Assembly: GCA_030431485.1 (NCBI GenBank)
Contig: JAUIIR010000002.1
Coordinates: 1-64,000, forward strand
Origin: Alphaproteobacteria bacterium
GTDB taxonomy: Bacteria > Pseudomonadota > Alphaproteobacteria > Rhodobacterales > Rhodobacteraceae
Direction: 5' to 3'
Length of the DNA stretch: 64,000 bases
Shown: one piece after another, positions 55,207-63,237 of the stretch
Numbering within the stretch: position 1 is the first letter of the stretch
Layout of the letters: every line of letters starts with the position of its first letter
Translations under genes and position numbers: made by a program
The notes under the pieces: generated by a model
What the model was told of the DNA's origin: nothing
What the model saw: only the letters and a program-made list of their open reading frames with translations
Databases searched by the model: none

Positions 55207-57000
55207 ATGACGTTCCAAATGCAATCACATGGTGGGGCGCAGAAGAAACGCACTCCCACCGAAAAACCCCAACTTCTCGAAGCATTGCGCCCCGCTGATG
55301 GTGACATTGCCGTAGACGAAGCCGCCGATTTCGGCTTTCTGCTGCCCCCCGGTGGCGATGCCAGCCAATACCTGCCCGCCGTCCCGGATGCCGATCTCGA
55401 CCAGCTTGGCACCCTTATGGTGCCCGACGACAACGACGTGGACGCCACACCAGACGGTGGCATGGCGCCAGTGATGACCTACTGGGGGCAGTTCCTTGAC
55501 CACGAATTGACCGCCCGCACCGACCGCGAAAGCGAACTGACAGGCATCGACGATCCGGCACCCAAAGCCGCAGGCCAAGAAATCGAACGGCAACTCAAGA
55601 ACGCACGCACGCCGCGCTTTGATCTTGACTCGGTTTATGGTGGCCTTCCCGTCGGTACATTCTCAGACCCGTCCATTCAGCACGCCGCATCCGTCCTGCG
55701 CACCGGACTGCGCCACCCGGTCCACACCGCCAAGATGCGCGTCGGGACAGCGGTCGAGCCCGGCCCTCTGCCCGACGACAAGCTCGACCCGCACCGCGAC
55801 CTGCCGCGCTTTCACCAGGTCGAGCAAAAGGTCCGCGACGCCGCGCTCGACATTGCCCGCGCGCAAATGGACGATGACGCATTTGCCAAGTTCGAAGCCG
55901 GTCTGCCTAAACGTGCTCTCATCGGTGACATGCGCAATGACGAGAACATCATCATTGCGCAATTCCACCTGAGCTTTCTGCGGTTCCACAACAAGGTGGT
56001 GGATTTCCTGACCGAGAACGACACTGGTTGGATTGCCGATTTCGACGCGGCCAAATCCCTGACCAAGCTGCATTACCAGTGGCTGGTCGTGCATGGTTAT
56101 CTCAAGGAAATCTGCGACCCGACTGTCGTGAGCCGCATTCTGGACACCCGCAACGCGCATTACGACGCCTTTCGGGCCGACTATGCTGCGCGCAATCCGG
56201 GGCGTGTCGTGGGCAACGTGATTCCGCTGGAATTCTCGGTTGCGGCGTTCCGGTTCGGCCATTCGATGGTGCGCAATATCTACGACTACAACCGTACGTT
56301 TGGCCGCCCAAACGGTACAGCCCCTTTCGATCAGATCTTCGCCTTCACCGGCGGCGGCGGTATCGGGGCGCGGTTCGGGCTTGACCTGAACAGCATCCCC
56401 AAGAACTGGGTGATCGACTGGGCACGCTTCGTGACCCCCGATGCCAGCTTTGCCGATGGCGGCCCGCAGCGCGTGGCGCGTGCAGTGGACACCGTGATCG
56501 CGCCCCCGTTGGGTGACATGGCGAACGAAGGCGCAGATTTCGACACAGACACGCCGGACGGGGCTGCATTGCGTGCCCTCTTCCGGAACCTTGCTCGCCG
56601 CAATCTGCGTCGCGGTAAAAGCCTGCGCCTGCCAACGGGCCAAGCCCTGCACGCCCATCTGCAAAGCATAGGTGCGGTCACAAGCGGTCCGCAGACGGAT
56701 GTTCGGGCATGGCTCGACAACAAGCCCGAGCTTGCAGCCTTCCTCGACGGTCACGCCTTCAACAGCGCCACCCCGCTTTGGTTCTATTGCCTCGCCGAAG
56801 CCGAGGGCACAGCCGGTCCCGGCCTCGGTGAGATGGGCAGCTGGATCGTCGCCGCCACCTTCATCGGGGCACTGATGGACGACGCGGATTCGGCGCTGTC
56901 ACGGGAATTCTCGCCCGACCAAAGCCCCTTGCGCACCCCCGATGGCGACCCGATCGACACGATCGAACGCTGGATGCGCTTTGCGGCGGTCCTCGCCTGA
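55207..57000 (+). CDS. Animal-type haem peroxidase (peroxidase-cyclooxygenase superfamily)
   Basis: A 597-residue protein with the full active-site set of the myeloperoxidase-like family: Q95, D98 and H99 in WGQFLDHEL (distal His and haem-linked Asp), R243 and E246 in GDMRNDENI (catalytic Arg and haem-linked Glu, three residues apart as in myeloperoxidase), HLSFLRFHNKVVDFL after it, and proximal H352 in RFGHSMVRN. No signal peptide is evident. The ATG at 55207 follows GGAGTAAAGACG. It should use hydrogen peroxide to oxidise halides or organic substrates. Its neighbour of unrelated fold at 51907 may do the same. Confidence 0.92.
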   Translation: MTFQMQSHGGAQKKRTPTEKPQLLEALRPADGDIAVDEAADFGFLLPPGGDASQYLPAVPDADLDQLGTLMVPDDNDVDATPDGGMAPVMTYWGQFLDHELTARTDRESELTGIDDPAPKAAGQEIERQLKNARTPRFDLDSVYGGLPVGTFSDPSIQHAASVLRTGLRHPVHTAKMRVGTAVEPGPLPDDKLDPHRDLPRFHQVEQKVRDAALDIARAQMDDDAFAKFEAGLPKRALIGDMRNDENIIIAQFHLSFLRFHNKVVDFLTENDTGWIADFDAAKSLTKLHYQWLVVHGYLKEICDPTVVSRILDTRNAHYDAFRADYAARNPGRVVGNVIPLEFSVAAFRFGHSMVRNIYDYNRTFGRPNGTAPFDQIFAFTGGGGIGARFGLDLNSIPKNWVIDWARFVTPDASFADGGPQRVARAVDTVIAPPLGDMANEGADFDTDTPDGAALRALFRNLARRNLRRGKSLRLPTGQALHAHLQSIGAVTSGPQTDVRAWLDNKPELAAFLDGHAFNSATPLWFYCLAEAEGTAGPGLGEMGSWIVAATFIGALMDDADSALSREFSPDQSPLRTPDGDPIDTIERWMRFAAVLA

Positions 57001-57007
57001 CCGCCCC

Positions 57008-57036
57008 GGCCGGTCCTTTCCTCCCGGGGACCGGCC
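57008..57036 (+). other. Intercistronic hairpin after the haem peroxidase gene
   Basis: GGCCGGTCC and GGACCGGCC form a perfect 9-bp GC-rich stem with an 11-base loop, 7 bp after the peroxidase stop. The following bases are pyrimidine-rich but not a clean T-run. Partial termination or 3'-end stabilisation is likely. Confidence 0.6.
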
Positions 57037-57066
57037 ACCCTTTCCCCTTTGCGACAGGAGCACATC

Positions 57067-59607
57067 ATGCTGCATTTTGACGACTTTCAGGTTGAGACCT
57101 TTCTGCGCACCGGCGAACACGAGGCCACCCTGCGCGCCGAATTCGGAGATGCGCTGTATGATGACCTCGCGCATCTCGCTGAGCAAACAGCACGTGAAGC
57201 ATCGCTGTTCGAAGCCCGTCGTCGAAAGGTTTTCATCCTGCCCGGCATTATGGGATCGCGGCTCAGTGCGATCCGCAACGGACAGGCCGATCTGGTCTGG
57301 ATCGACCCGACCGACCTTGCCGCTGGGGGCATTGCCAAGCTTAAATGGGGTGCGACAGTTGCGGCTACGGGCACGGTTCTGGCTCCCTACCTTCGGATGA
57401 AACTGCGCCTGACGCTGGCCGGATACGATACCGAATTCATGCCCTTTGACTGGCGGCAATCACCTGCGGTCGCCGGAAAGATGCTGATCGACCGGATACG
57501 CAATCGCGGCCTCACCGACGTGTCACTGGTTTGCCATTCGATGGGTGGACTGGTTGCCCGGCAGATGGCGGCAGAGGACGTGGACGGGTCCCTGATCTCG
57601 CGCGTTGTGACCATCGGCACACCAAACCACGGTTCTTACGCGCCGGTGCAAGTGTTTGATCTCAGCCACGACATGCTTGGCCCATTGGGCTTTGCCGATC
57701 TGACCAACGACCGGAAGACGATTATCGACAAGTTTCTGCGTGGCTTTCCCGGTTTGGTCGAGATGATGCCATCCCCCAACAAGCGCCCGGATGAGACCTA
57801 TTTCACGCGCAGTTTCTGGCCCAACGGCGCGGTGCCCCCAACCGCCAATGCCCTGCGTGCCGCCAAACTGGGCCGCGACGATCTTCCGTCACCAGACGCA
57901 CGGTTTCACCAGATCATCGGAACAGGAGAAGAGACCGTGGTCAGAGCGGCCAAAACCGCGGGTGGTTTTGCCTATCACCGCTCGTTTGACGGCGACGGAA
58001 CCGTGCCCCGCGATCTGGCGGAAATGGGCGATGTCGCCCGGTACTATACCGAAGGCGCGCATGGTTGGCTGTGCAACCGTTCGGACGTGATTGCGGGCAC
58101 GATTGATCTGATTGGAACAGGTGCGACCCATGCGCTGGACAGCACGCCACGTCGTAGCACGGTCGAGGCCGCAATGCCGGATGTGACCAGCGCAGATTTG
58201 CGGCTTGAGACCCTGTCGGCGCTGCCCCCCCTGCGCGAAACCGATTTCGCAGGATCGTTCCTGTCCGGACGCGCCGATATTGAACAGCCAGCAGGCGCGA
58301 TCATCTCGGACGCGCCCGCGACCGATCAAAGCGCCTATCCTCGGGCCGTTGTCGATGCGGCAAGCCTGCGCTGGAAAGCATCGGATGCAGAGCGCAAGTC
58401 GGTGCTCCAGTCGCAGCATGAAGCACGGCCGCTCAGCGCGGAAACTCCGGAACGGATCGACGCCTACACGCGTCGTCTGCTGACAATGGTGGACGCCGCG
58501 AGCGCCAATGGACAGGGCCGCAAGCTCAGCCGCGAGCTTGAGACCGCGCTGGAGGGTCTGGAAACCAAAACACCCGGCGTTCTGCCTCCGACCGGAGCAA
58601 CTGCCGCGATCCTCGAAAGGGTGATTGGTGAGGCCGAAGAATTCTTGTCAGTCATGTTCATCAAACGCGCCCTCGTGGCTGCAAAAGCGGTTGGACGGAT
58701 CGTGTCCACGTCGACCGGCCAAGGTTTTGGCACCGGATTCCTAATCGGGCCGGGGGCACTGATGACCAACCACCACGTGCTCCGAAACAGCTTTGCAGCT
58801 AGCCGCGCTTCGGTGCAGCTGCGCTATGAATTGGAAATCGACAGCCGCCAAACCACCGGGCACTGTTTCGCACTCGAGCCTCAACGACTGTTCTATGCAG
58901 ACGAACGAATGGACATGGCCATTGTCGCAGTCGCGCCGACCAGTGAGGACGGCGTCGATCTGTCAGATTTCGGGTATTTGCCACTTATCGGCGTCGAGGG
59001 CAAAATTCGCAAAGGCCAGCCCGTTAATATCGTGCAGCACCCGCTTGCAGGCCGAAAACAGGTTGTGTTCCGTGAAAGCCTTCTGACCGCCCTGCCCCCA
59101 GAAAACGACCATGTCGCGCATTACACTGGTGACACGCAGCCCGGTTCCTCTGGGGCGCCCGTGTTCAGCGATCTGTGGGAGGTGGTGGCGTTGCATCACT
59201 CTGGCGTGCCCGACCAGACTGAGTCCGGGCATTACGTGACCGTCGATGGCGGCATCTGGAACCCTTCTGCCGATCCCGAAATGAAGACAGTCAAGTGGAT
59301 CGCCAACGAAGGCATCCGTGTATCGCGCCTTGTGGCGCATCTCAAAACGGTGGCGGACCGAATGTCACGCGAGGGCACAGGAGGGTCCGATCTGCTGGAA
59401 GGCGTCTTGGCCGTCGGCCGCGATGCCGCGCACACCGGCGGTTTTCAGATGCCGCCCTCAACTCAGCAGGAACGAAGACCCGCACCGAGTACGGCAGTTG
59501 TGCCAATGGCGTCGAACGCGGGCCAATCCGCGAGTCTCACGATTCCGCTGCGACTGGACATTTCCATAGGAGCTTCAGACCGCCCCCCTTTTTCAACCTC
59601 GTCCTAG
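57067..59607 (+). CDS. LCAT-like alpha/beta hydrolase fused to a V8-like serine protease
   Basis: An 846-residue, two-enzyme protein. The N-terminal half (about 45-370) is a lecithin:cholesterol acyltransferase-like hydrolase: oxyanion region VFILPGIMGSRLSAI and nucleophile S158 in VCHSMGGLVARQM, with DGDGTVP and EGAHGWL probably holding the acid and His. The C-terminal half (about 555-790) is a trypsin-like V8/HtrA-type protease: H570 in LMTNHHVL, D616 in RMDMAIVAV and S695 in QPGSSGAPVF. No signal peptide is seen. The ATG at 57067 has CAGGAG upstream. The combination suggests an acyl-transfer or lipase activity tied to proteolysis. Confidence 0.87.
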   Translation: MLHFDDFQVETFLRTGEHEATLRAEFGDALYDDLAHLAEQTAREASLFEARRRKVFILPGIMGSRLSAIRNGQADLVWIDPTDLAAGGIAKLKWGATVAATGTVLAPYLRMKLRLTLAGYDTEFMPFDWRQSPAVAGKMLIDRIRNRGLTDVSLVCHSMGGLVARQMAAEDVDGSLISRVVTIGTPNHGSYAPVQVFDLSHDMLGPLGFADLTNDRKTIIDKFLRGFPGLVEMMPSPNKRPDETYFTRSFWPNGAVPPTANALRAAKLGRDDLPSPDARFHQIIGTGEETVVRAAKTAGGFAYHRSFDGDGTVPRDLAEMGDVARYYTEGAHGWLCNRSDVIAGTIDLIGTGATHALDSTPRRSTVEAAMPDVTSADLRLETLSALPPLRETDFAGSFLSGRADIEQPAGAIISDAPATDQSAYPRAVVDAASLRWKASDAERKSVLQSQHEARPLSAETPERIDAYTRRLLTMVDAASANGQGRKLSRELETALEGLETKTPGVLPPTGATAAILERVIGEAEEFLSVMFIKRALVAAKAVGRIVSTSTGQGFGTGFLIGPGALMTNHHVLRNSFAASRASVQLRYELEIDSRQTTGHCFALEPQRLFYADERMDMAIVAVAPTSEDGVDLSDFGYLPLIGVEGKIRKGQPVNIVQHPLAGRKQVVFRESLLTALPPENDHVAHYTGDTQPGSSGAPVFSDLWEVVALHHSGVPDQTESGHYVTVDGGIWNPSADPEMKTVKWIANEGIRVSRLVAHLKTVADRMSREGTGGSDLLEGVLAVGRDAAHTGGFQMPPSTQQERRPAPSTAVVPMASNAGQSASLTIPLRLDISIGASDRPPFSTSS

Positions 59608-59642
59608 GGGCGGCGCCTCTGGCTGGCCAGCAACTGGGCCAG

Positions 59643-59663
59643 GTTGATCCCTTCGGGACCAAC
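59643..59663 (+). other. Intercistronic hairpin before the repeat-protease gene
   Basis: GTTGATCCC and GGGACCAAC form a 9-bp stem with one mismatch and a TTC loop, in the 101-bp gap between the fusion protease and the next gene. A separate 10-bp palindrome (GCTGGCCAGC) lies just upstream. There is no T-run. Confidence 0.4.
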
Positions 59664-59708
59664 GAACCGGCTGCAATTTCCGACTATATTTCAACAAGGA
59701 CTTTAGAC

Positions 59709-61295
59709 ATGGCTAAATCAAAGAAAGAGGGCGTCGGCCACGTGCAGGAGAGCCCAAGCGATCCGATTTTCGTTCCTAATTTTGAGGACATCGAAAGCCT
59801 CAAGAAAAAGATGCTGCAGGAATCGCTGACCCCGGATCGGCTTGAATATGGCGACATACGCGAAACGATATGCGGCACGACCGACGACAGTCAGCCGGTT
59901 GAACAATATGACGGTAGTCTTGGTGTTACCCGCGCGTTCGTCGATGCGCATCAGGCGCCTGTCGGGGTGCTGCGCTGGCATACCAATCTCGCCAGCATCT
60001 ACACCAACCCGGGCAACGTCGCGGGGCAGCGGTGGTGCACCGGCACGCTGATCTCGAACAATCTGTTCCTGACAGCAGGCCATTGCTTTGACCAGACAGG
60101 TGGCGGCTGGAGCCGTCCACGCATCAATGGCACGACCAACATCATCTCTTCGCAGGAAATCGCGACACGGATGAATGTGGAGTTCAATTTCCAGGTCGAC
60201 AGCAACGGTGTGCAGCAAAGCCCGGTCTCCTTTGCCGTGGAAGAGCTGATCGAATACCGGCTGGATGGTCTCGACTTTGCGATCGTGCGCCTGTCCGGCA
60301 ATCCGGGCCAGCAGTTCGGCGTCACCCGTCTGGCCGAAGACGATGGCAATACAGGCGACATGATCTGTATCATCGGCCACCCCGCCGGTCAGCCCAAGCG
60401 GATCGAAGCCGGTCCCATCACCAGCTTTGAGGACTTCCGCGTTCGGTACAACGACATCGACACGCTGGGGGGCAATTCCGGGTCCGGCATCCTGCGCGCC
60501 AGCGATGGCTGCATCGTCGGCATCCACACCAATGGCGGCTGCAACGCGGCGATGACAGGGTCGAACTTTGGTGTGCGGATCACGCGCGTTCGTGCAGCGT
60601 CTCCGACCATTCAAGCGATCGGAGCGCATACCAATACGATCCGCGATATCCTGACCAACACAGTCGCGGATCGGCTCACCACCGTGCAATCGGATCGCCT
60701 GACCACTATCCGCGATGATCAGATCCATTCGCTGCCGCACCTCGACCGTCCGCCAACGAATGTCATTCTGGACAAACGCCCGACCAGCATCCTCGACGAC
60801 CGGGGTCCCACCAACGTCCTGCGCGATTTGCGTCCGACGTCGATCATTGACGACCGGGTGCCCACCAGCGTTGTTCTGGACCGGGGGCCGACGAGCATCC
60901 TTGATGATCGCGGGCCGACCAATGTGCTGATGGACCAAGGCACCAACATCATCGCTGATCGCGGCACCAGCGCCATTCTGGACCAAGGCACAGACCCCAT
61001 CGGCGACCGCAAGGTCAGCGGTCTCGACAAGCAGTTCTCGGACCGCATCCCGGATCGGTTTGGCGGCTTGCGCGGTGGGCGCCTGGGCGAAGCAGGGGCG
61101 ATGCCATTCGTCATGGCAACGCCACATCACGCATCGGGAGCGATGGCGGGTCTCCAGCAGACCTATACAGGCGATGCAGAAGCGCAGCAAATCGAAGAAC
61201 TCGTGATCTACTACGAAGGGCTTTCGGCGATGCTCGAAGAGATCATGGCCGAGATGGCCGAGATCGAAGCGCTGTTCGATGATACCGAAAATTGA
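59709..61295 (+). CDS. Trypsin-like protease with Thr/Ser-Asp repeat tail, putative graspetide precursor
   Basis: A 528-residue protein in three parts. Residues about 70-290 are a trypsin/V8-like protease with an intact triad: H125 in LTAGHCF, D189 in LDFAIVRL and S257 in GGNSGSGIL. Residues about 308-436 are tandem 8-9-residue repeats of the form P-T-(S/N)-(I/V)-x-x-D-(R/Q/K)-G. The final 90 residues include an acidic helix (LEEIMAEMAEIEALFDD). The ATG at 59709 follows AAGGA; the frame runs upstream to 59295 only as read-through. The next gene is an ATP-grasp ligase, which in graspetide pathways joins Thr/Ser or Lys side chains to Asp/Glu. The repeat tail is therefore a plausible substrate, but this remains a hypothesis. 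Confidence 0.8.
   Translation: MAKSKKEGVGHVQESPSDPIFVPNFEDIESLKKKMLQESLTPDRLEYGDIRETICGTTDDSQPVEQYDGSLGVTRAFVDAHQAPVGVLRWHTNLASIYTNPGNVAGQRWCTGTLISNNLFLTAGHCFDQTGGGWSRPRINGTTNIISSQEIATRMNVEFNFQVDSNGVQQSPVSFAVEELIEYRLDGLDFAIVRLSGNPGQQFGVTRLAEDDGNTGDMICIIGHPAGQPKRIEAGPITSFEDFRVRYNDIDTLGGNSGSGILRASDGCIVGIHTNGGCNAAMTGSNFGVRITRVRAASPTIQAIGAHTNTIRDILTNTVADRLTTVQSDRLTTIRDDQIHSLPHLDRPPTNVILDKRPTSILDDRGPTNVLRDLRPTSIIDDRVPTSVVLDRGPTSILDDRGPTNVLMDQGTNIIADRGTSAILDQGTDPIGDRKVSGLDKQFSDRIPDRFGGLRGGRLGEAGAMPFVMATPHHASGAMAGLQQTYTGDAEAQQIEELVIYYEGLSAMLEEIMAEMAEIEALFDDTEN
60630..61016 (+). repeat. Tandem peptide repeat region, about 13 units
   Basis: Degenerate units (LTNTVADR, LTTVQSDR, LTTIRDDQ) lead into seven regular 9-residue units at 60753-60941 (PTNVILDKR, PTSILDDRG, PTNVLRDLR, PTSIIDDRV, PTSVVLDRG, PTSILDDRG, PTNVLMDQG), then three 8-residue units to 61013. 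Each holds a Thr or Ser pair followed three to five residues later by Asp. The two identical PTSILDDRG units (60780-60806 and 60888-60914) differ at six of nine codons, all synonymous, so selection is keeping the peptide. Confidence 0.9.
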
Positions 61296-61303
61296 AGACA
61301 GAC

Positions 61304-61327
61304 GGAAAGGGCCAGCTGGCCCTTTCC
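61304..61327 (+). other. Perfect 24-bp inverted repeat between precursor-like gene and ligase
   Basis: GGAAAGGGCCAG (61304-61315) is directly followed by its exact complement CTGGCCCTTTCC (61316-61327). As RNA it forms a 10-bp stem with a 4-base loop, 8 bp after the stop of the repeat protease and 25 bp before the ligase start. No T-run follows. Its position fits an element that lowers ligase expression relative to an abundant precursor. Confidence 0.7.
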
Positions 61328-61352
61328 AACATTCCCCGACAGGAGATTTCCC

Positions 61353-62393
61353 ATGATCCTCATTCTTTCCAGTGACGACGACGTCCACGCCCAGCACGTT
61401 TTGCACCACATCGCAGAACGCGGTCACAGCGCTACGCTCCTCAACCTCGCTGATTTCCCAAAGGACGCCCATTTGATCTTTGAGGCCGGCCAGTCCAAAT
61501 CCCGTCGCCAGATGCAGTACCGGGGCCAGACGATCGACCTTTCCAAAGTGTCCTCCGTCTGGTGGCGCCGTCCGCAGCCCTATGGGATGCACCCCGACGT
61601 GACCGATCCCGTGCTCGACCATTTCGCCATCCGCGAGGTCGACGAGGCCATCCAAGGCCTCTGGCTGACCCTGGACGCGGAATGGATCAACGTGCCGCAT
61701 CGCGACGAGAACGCCAGCCGCAAGGCGTGGCAGCTTGACGTGGCGCGCTCGGTTGGCCTGACGGTGCCACGCACGCTCATCACCACCGATCCCGACGCCG
61801 CCCGTGCGTTCATCGACTATGAAGGAGTCGACCGCACGATCTACAAACCGTTTCAGGGCAGCGAAGATGCCTGGCGCGAGACCCGGCTTCTCAAGGCGGA
61901 AGAGTTGGACAAGATCGACGCGGTAAAATACGCGCCGGTGATCTTTCAGGAATATATCGAGGCCACCTGCGATCTGCGTGTGACCGTTGTAGGCGATCAG
62001 ATCTTTGCCGCCGCCATTGATAGCCAGAAAGCCAGCTATCGTGTCGATTTCCGCATGGACATGAACGTGGCCATCACACCGACGACGCTGGCCCCTGAAA
62101 CCGAGGCCAGCATCCGCAAACTGATGAGCGCGCTAGGCCTCACGTATGGAGCCCTCGACTTCCGGCGTCGCCCGAATGGCGAAGAGGTGTTCCTCGAAAT
62201 CAACCCGGCAGGCCAATGGCTATTCGTAGAAGACCAGACCGGCCAACCGATCAGTAAAGCCGTGGCGGATTGCCTGATCGACCGGGCCAGAACGGGCACT
62301 ATCCCAAAACGAACGCATCCTTTGATGGACACCGTTCTGGCAACGAACGCTCCTTCTCTGGTCAGATCAGACCAGACCGTCGCCGCGAGATGA
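61353..62393 (+). CDS. ATP-grasp ligase, MvdD/RimK-like (graspetide synthetase type)
   Basis: A 346-residue ATP-grasp protein. The N-terminal preATP-grasp part starts MILILSSDDDVHAQHVLHHI and contains W70-W71-R72-R73-P74, the WRRP-type motif seen in microviridin-type peptide ligases. The central ATP-grasp domain has YKPFQGSEDAWRETRLL (phosphate/adenine contacts) and VIFQEYIEATCDLRVTVVGD. The metal site is E282-x-N284 in VFLEINPAGQW. Such enzymes phosphorylate Asp/Glu side chains and close esters or amides. Family and domain are well supported; the substrate is inferred to be the preceding repeat protein. AGGAG precedes the ATG. The last 32 bp overlap the convergent permease gene. Confidence 0.88.
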   Translation: MILILSSDDDVHAQHVLHHIAERGHSATLLNLADFPKDAHLIFEAGQSKSRRQMQYRGQTIDLSKVSSVWWRRPQPYGMHPDVTDPVLDHFAIREVDEAIQGLWLTLDAEWINVPHRDENASRKAWQLDVARSVGLTVPRTLITTDPDAARAFIDYEGVDRTIYKPFQGSEDAWRETRLLKAEELDKIDAVKYAPVIFQEYIEATCDLRVTVVGDQIFAAAIDSQKASYRVDFRMDMNVAITPTTLAPETEASIRKLMSALGLTYGALDFRRRPNGEEVFLEINPAGQWLFVEDQTGQPISKAVADCLIDRARTGTIPKRTHPLMDTVLATNAPSLVRSDQTVAAR

Positions 62394-63237
62394 CAACCAG
62401 CATCAGAATGGTGACAAGATACGGCAGGCTCGACAGCATTTGCGATGGCAGACCCACGCCCATCGCCTGGGCTGTCAGCTCGCCCAAGGACAGGATACCG
62501 AAGAGCAGCGCGCCGAACGCAACCCGTCCAGTCTGCCACGTGCCAAACACCACCAGCGCAAGCGCGATCCAGCCCCGCCCGGCGATCATACCGTCGGCCC
62601 AAAGTGGCGTGTAGACGGTTGAGGCATAGGCCCCCGCCAGCCCGCACATCGCTCCGCCGAACGCCACGGCGCAGAGCCGGATCAGAACGACCGGGTAGCC
62701 GATGGACCTTGCCGCATCCGCGTTTTCGCCGACCGCCGCAATGATGAGGCCCAGCTTTGTCCGGTTCAGCACCCACCACAGCACAATGGTGCCAAGGACC
62801 GCCAGCCAGACCACAATGTCCTGCGTCAGCAGCGTCGGCCCTATCAGCGGGATGTCGGATAGAATGGGAATGTCGATTTTGGGCAATCCGCTGATGGTCC
62901 GGCTTTCGTACGACTTCCCGAAGAGTGCGGACAGTCCAAGCCCCAGCACCCCGATTGCGAGCCCAGCCGCAACCTCGTTGGCCTTCACACCGATTACCAG
63001 GATCGCAAAGAGCATTGCGACAACCGTGCTGATCAGCGCTGCAGCCGCAAAACCCAGCATATGGGAACCCGTATGGAAGACGCAGATGAACGCTATCGCC
63101 GCCCCGATGGCCATCATGCCTTCAAGTCCAAGGTTCAGAAGCCCTGTCTTTTCCACAACCATCTCACCTAATGCCGCCAACAGAAGCGGCAGGGAGGCGG
63201 CGAGCGTGCCCGCAAGCAGAAACTCCAGCCCGCTCAT
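62362..63237 (-). CDS. BmpA-type nucleoside/purine ABC transporter permease (YufQ-like)
   Basis: A 291-residue integral membrane protein of the BPD_transp_2 (branched-chain/simple sugar/nucleoside) family with eight or more helices, including LNLGLEGMMAIGAAIAFICV (the conserved NLGLEGMM segment). It overlaps the upstream permease gene by 4 bp. Its 3' end overlaps the convergent ATP-grasp gene by 32 bp, so the two transcripts share antisense ends. Confidence 0.9.
   Translation of the reverse strand: MSGLEFLLAGTLAASLPLLLAALGEMVVEKTGLLNLGLEGMMAIGAAIAFICVFHTGSHMLGFAAAALISTVVAMLFAILVIGVKANEVAAGLAIGVLGLGLSALFGKSYESRTISGLPKIDIPILSDIPLIGPTLLTQDIVVWLAVLGTIVLWWVLNRTKLGLIIAAVGENADAARSIGYPVVLIRLCAVAFGGAMCGLAGAYASTVYTPLWADGMIAGRGWIALALVVFGTWQTGRVAFGALLFGILSLGELTAQAMGVGLPSQMLSSLPYLVTILMLVVISRRRSGLI

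Noticed and set aside
60753-61013. CRISPR-like or DNA satellite array because of the 27-bp period
   Set aside because: The period is a 9-codon peptide repeat inside a reading frame; units are adjacent without spacers and differ by synonymous changes.
59718-61700. A 660-codon open frame on the minus strand opposite the repeat protease and ligase
   Set aside because: It mirrors two well-supported plus-strand genes in GC-rich sequence, has no ribosome-binding site, and its product resembles no family. It is an antisense artefact of codon bias.
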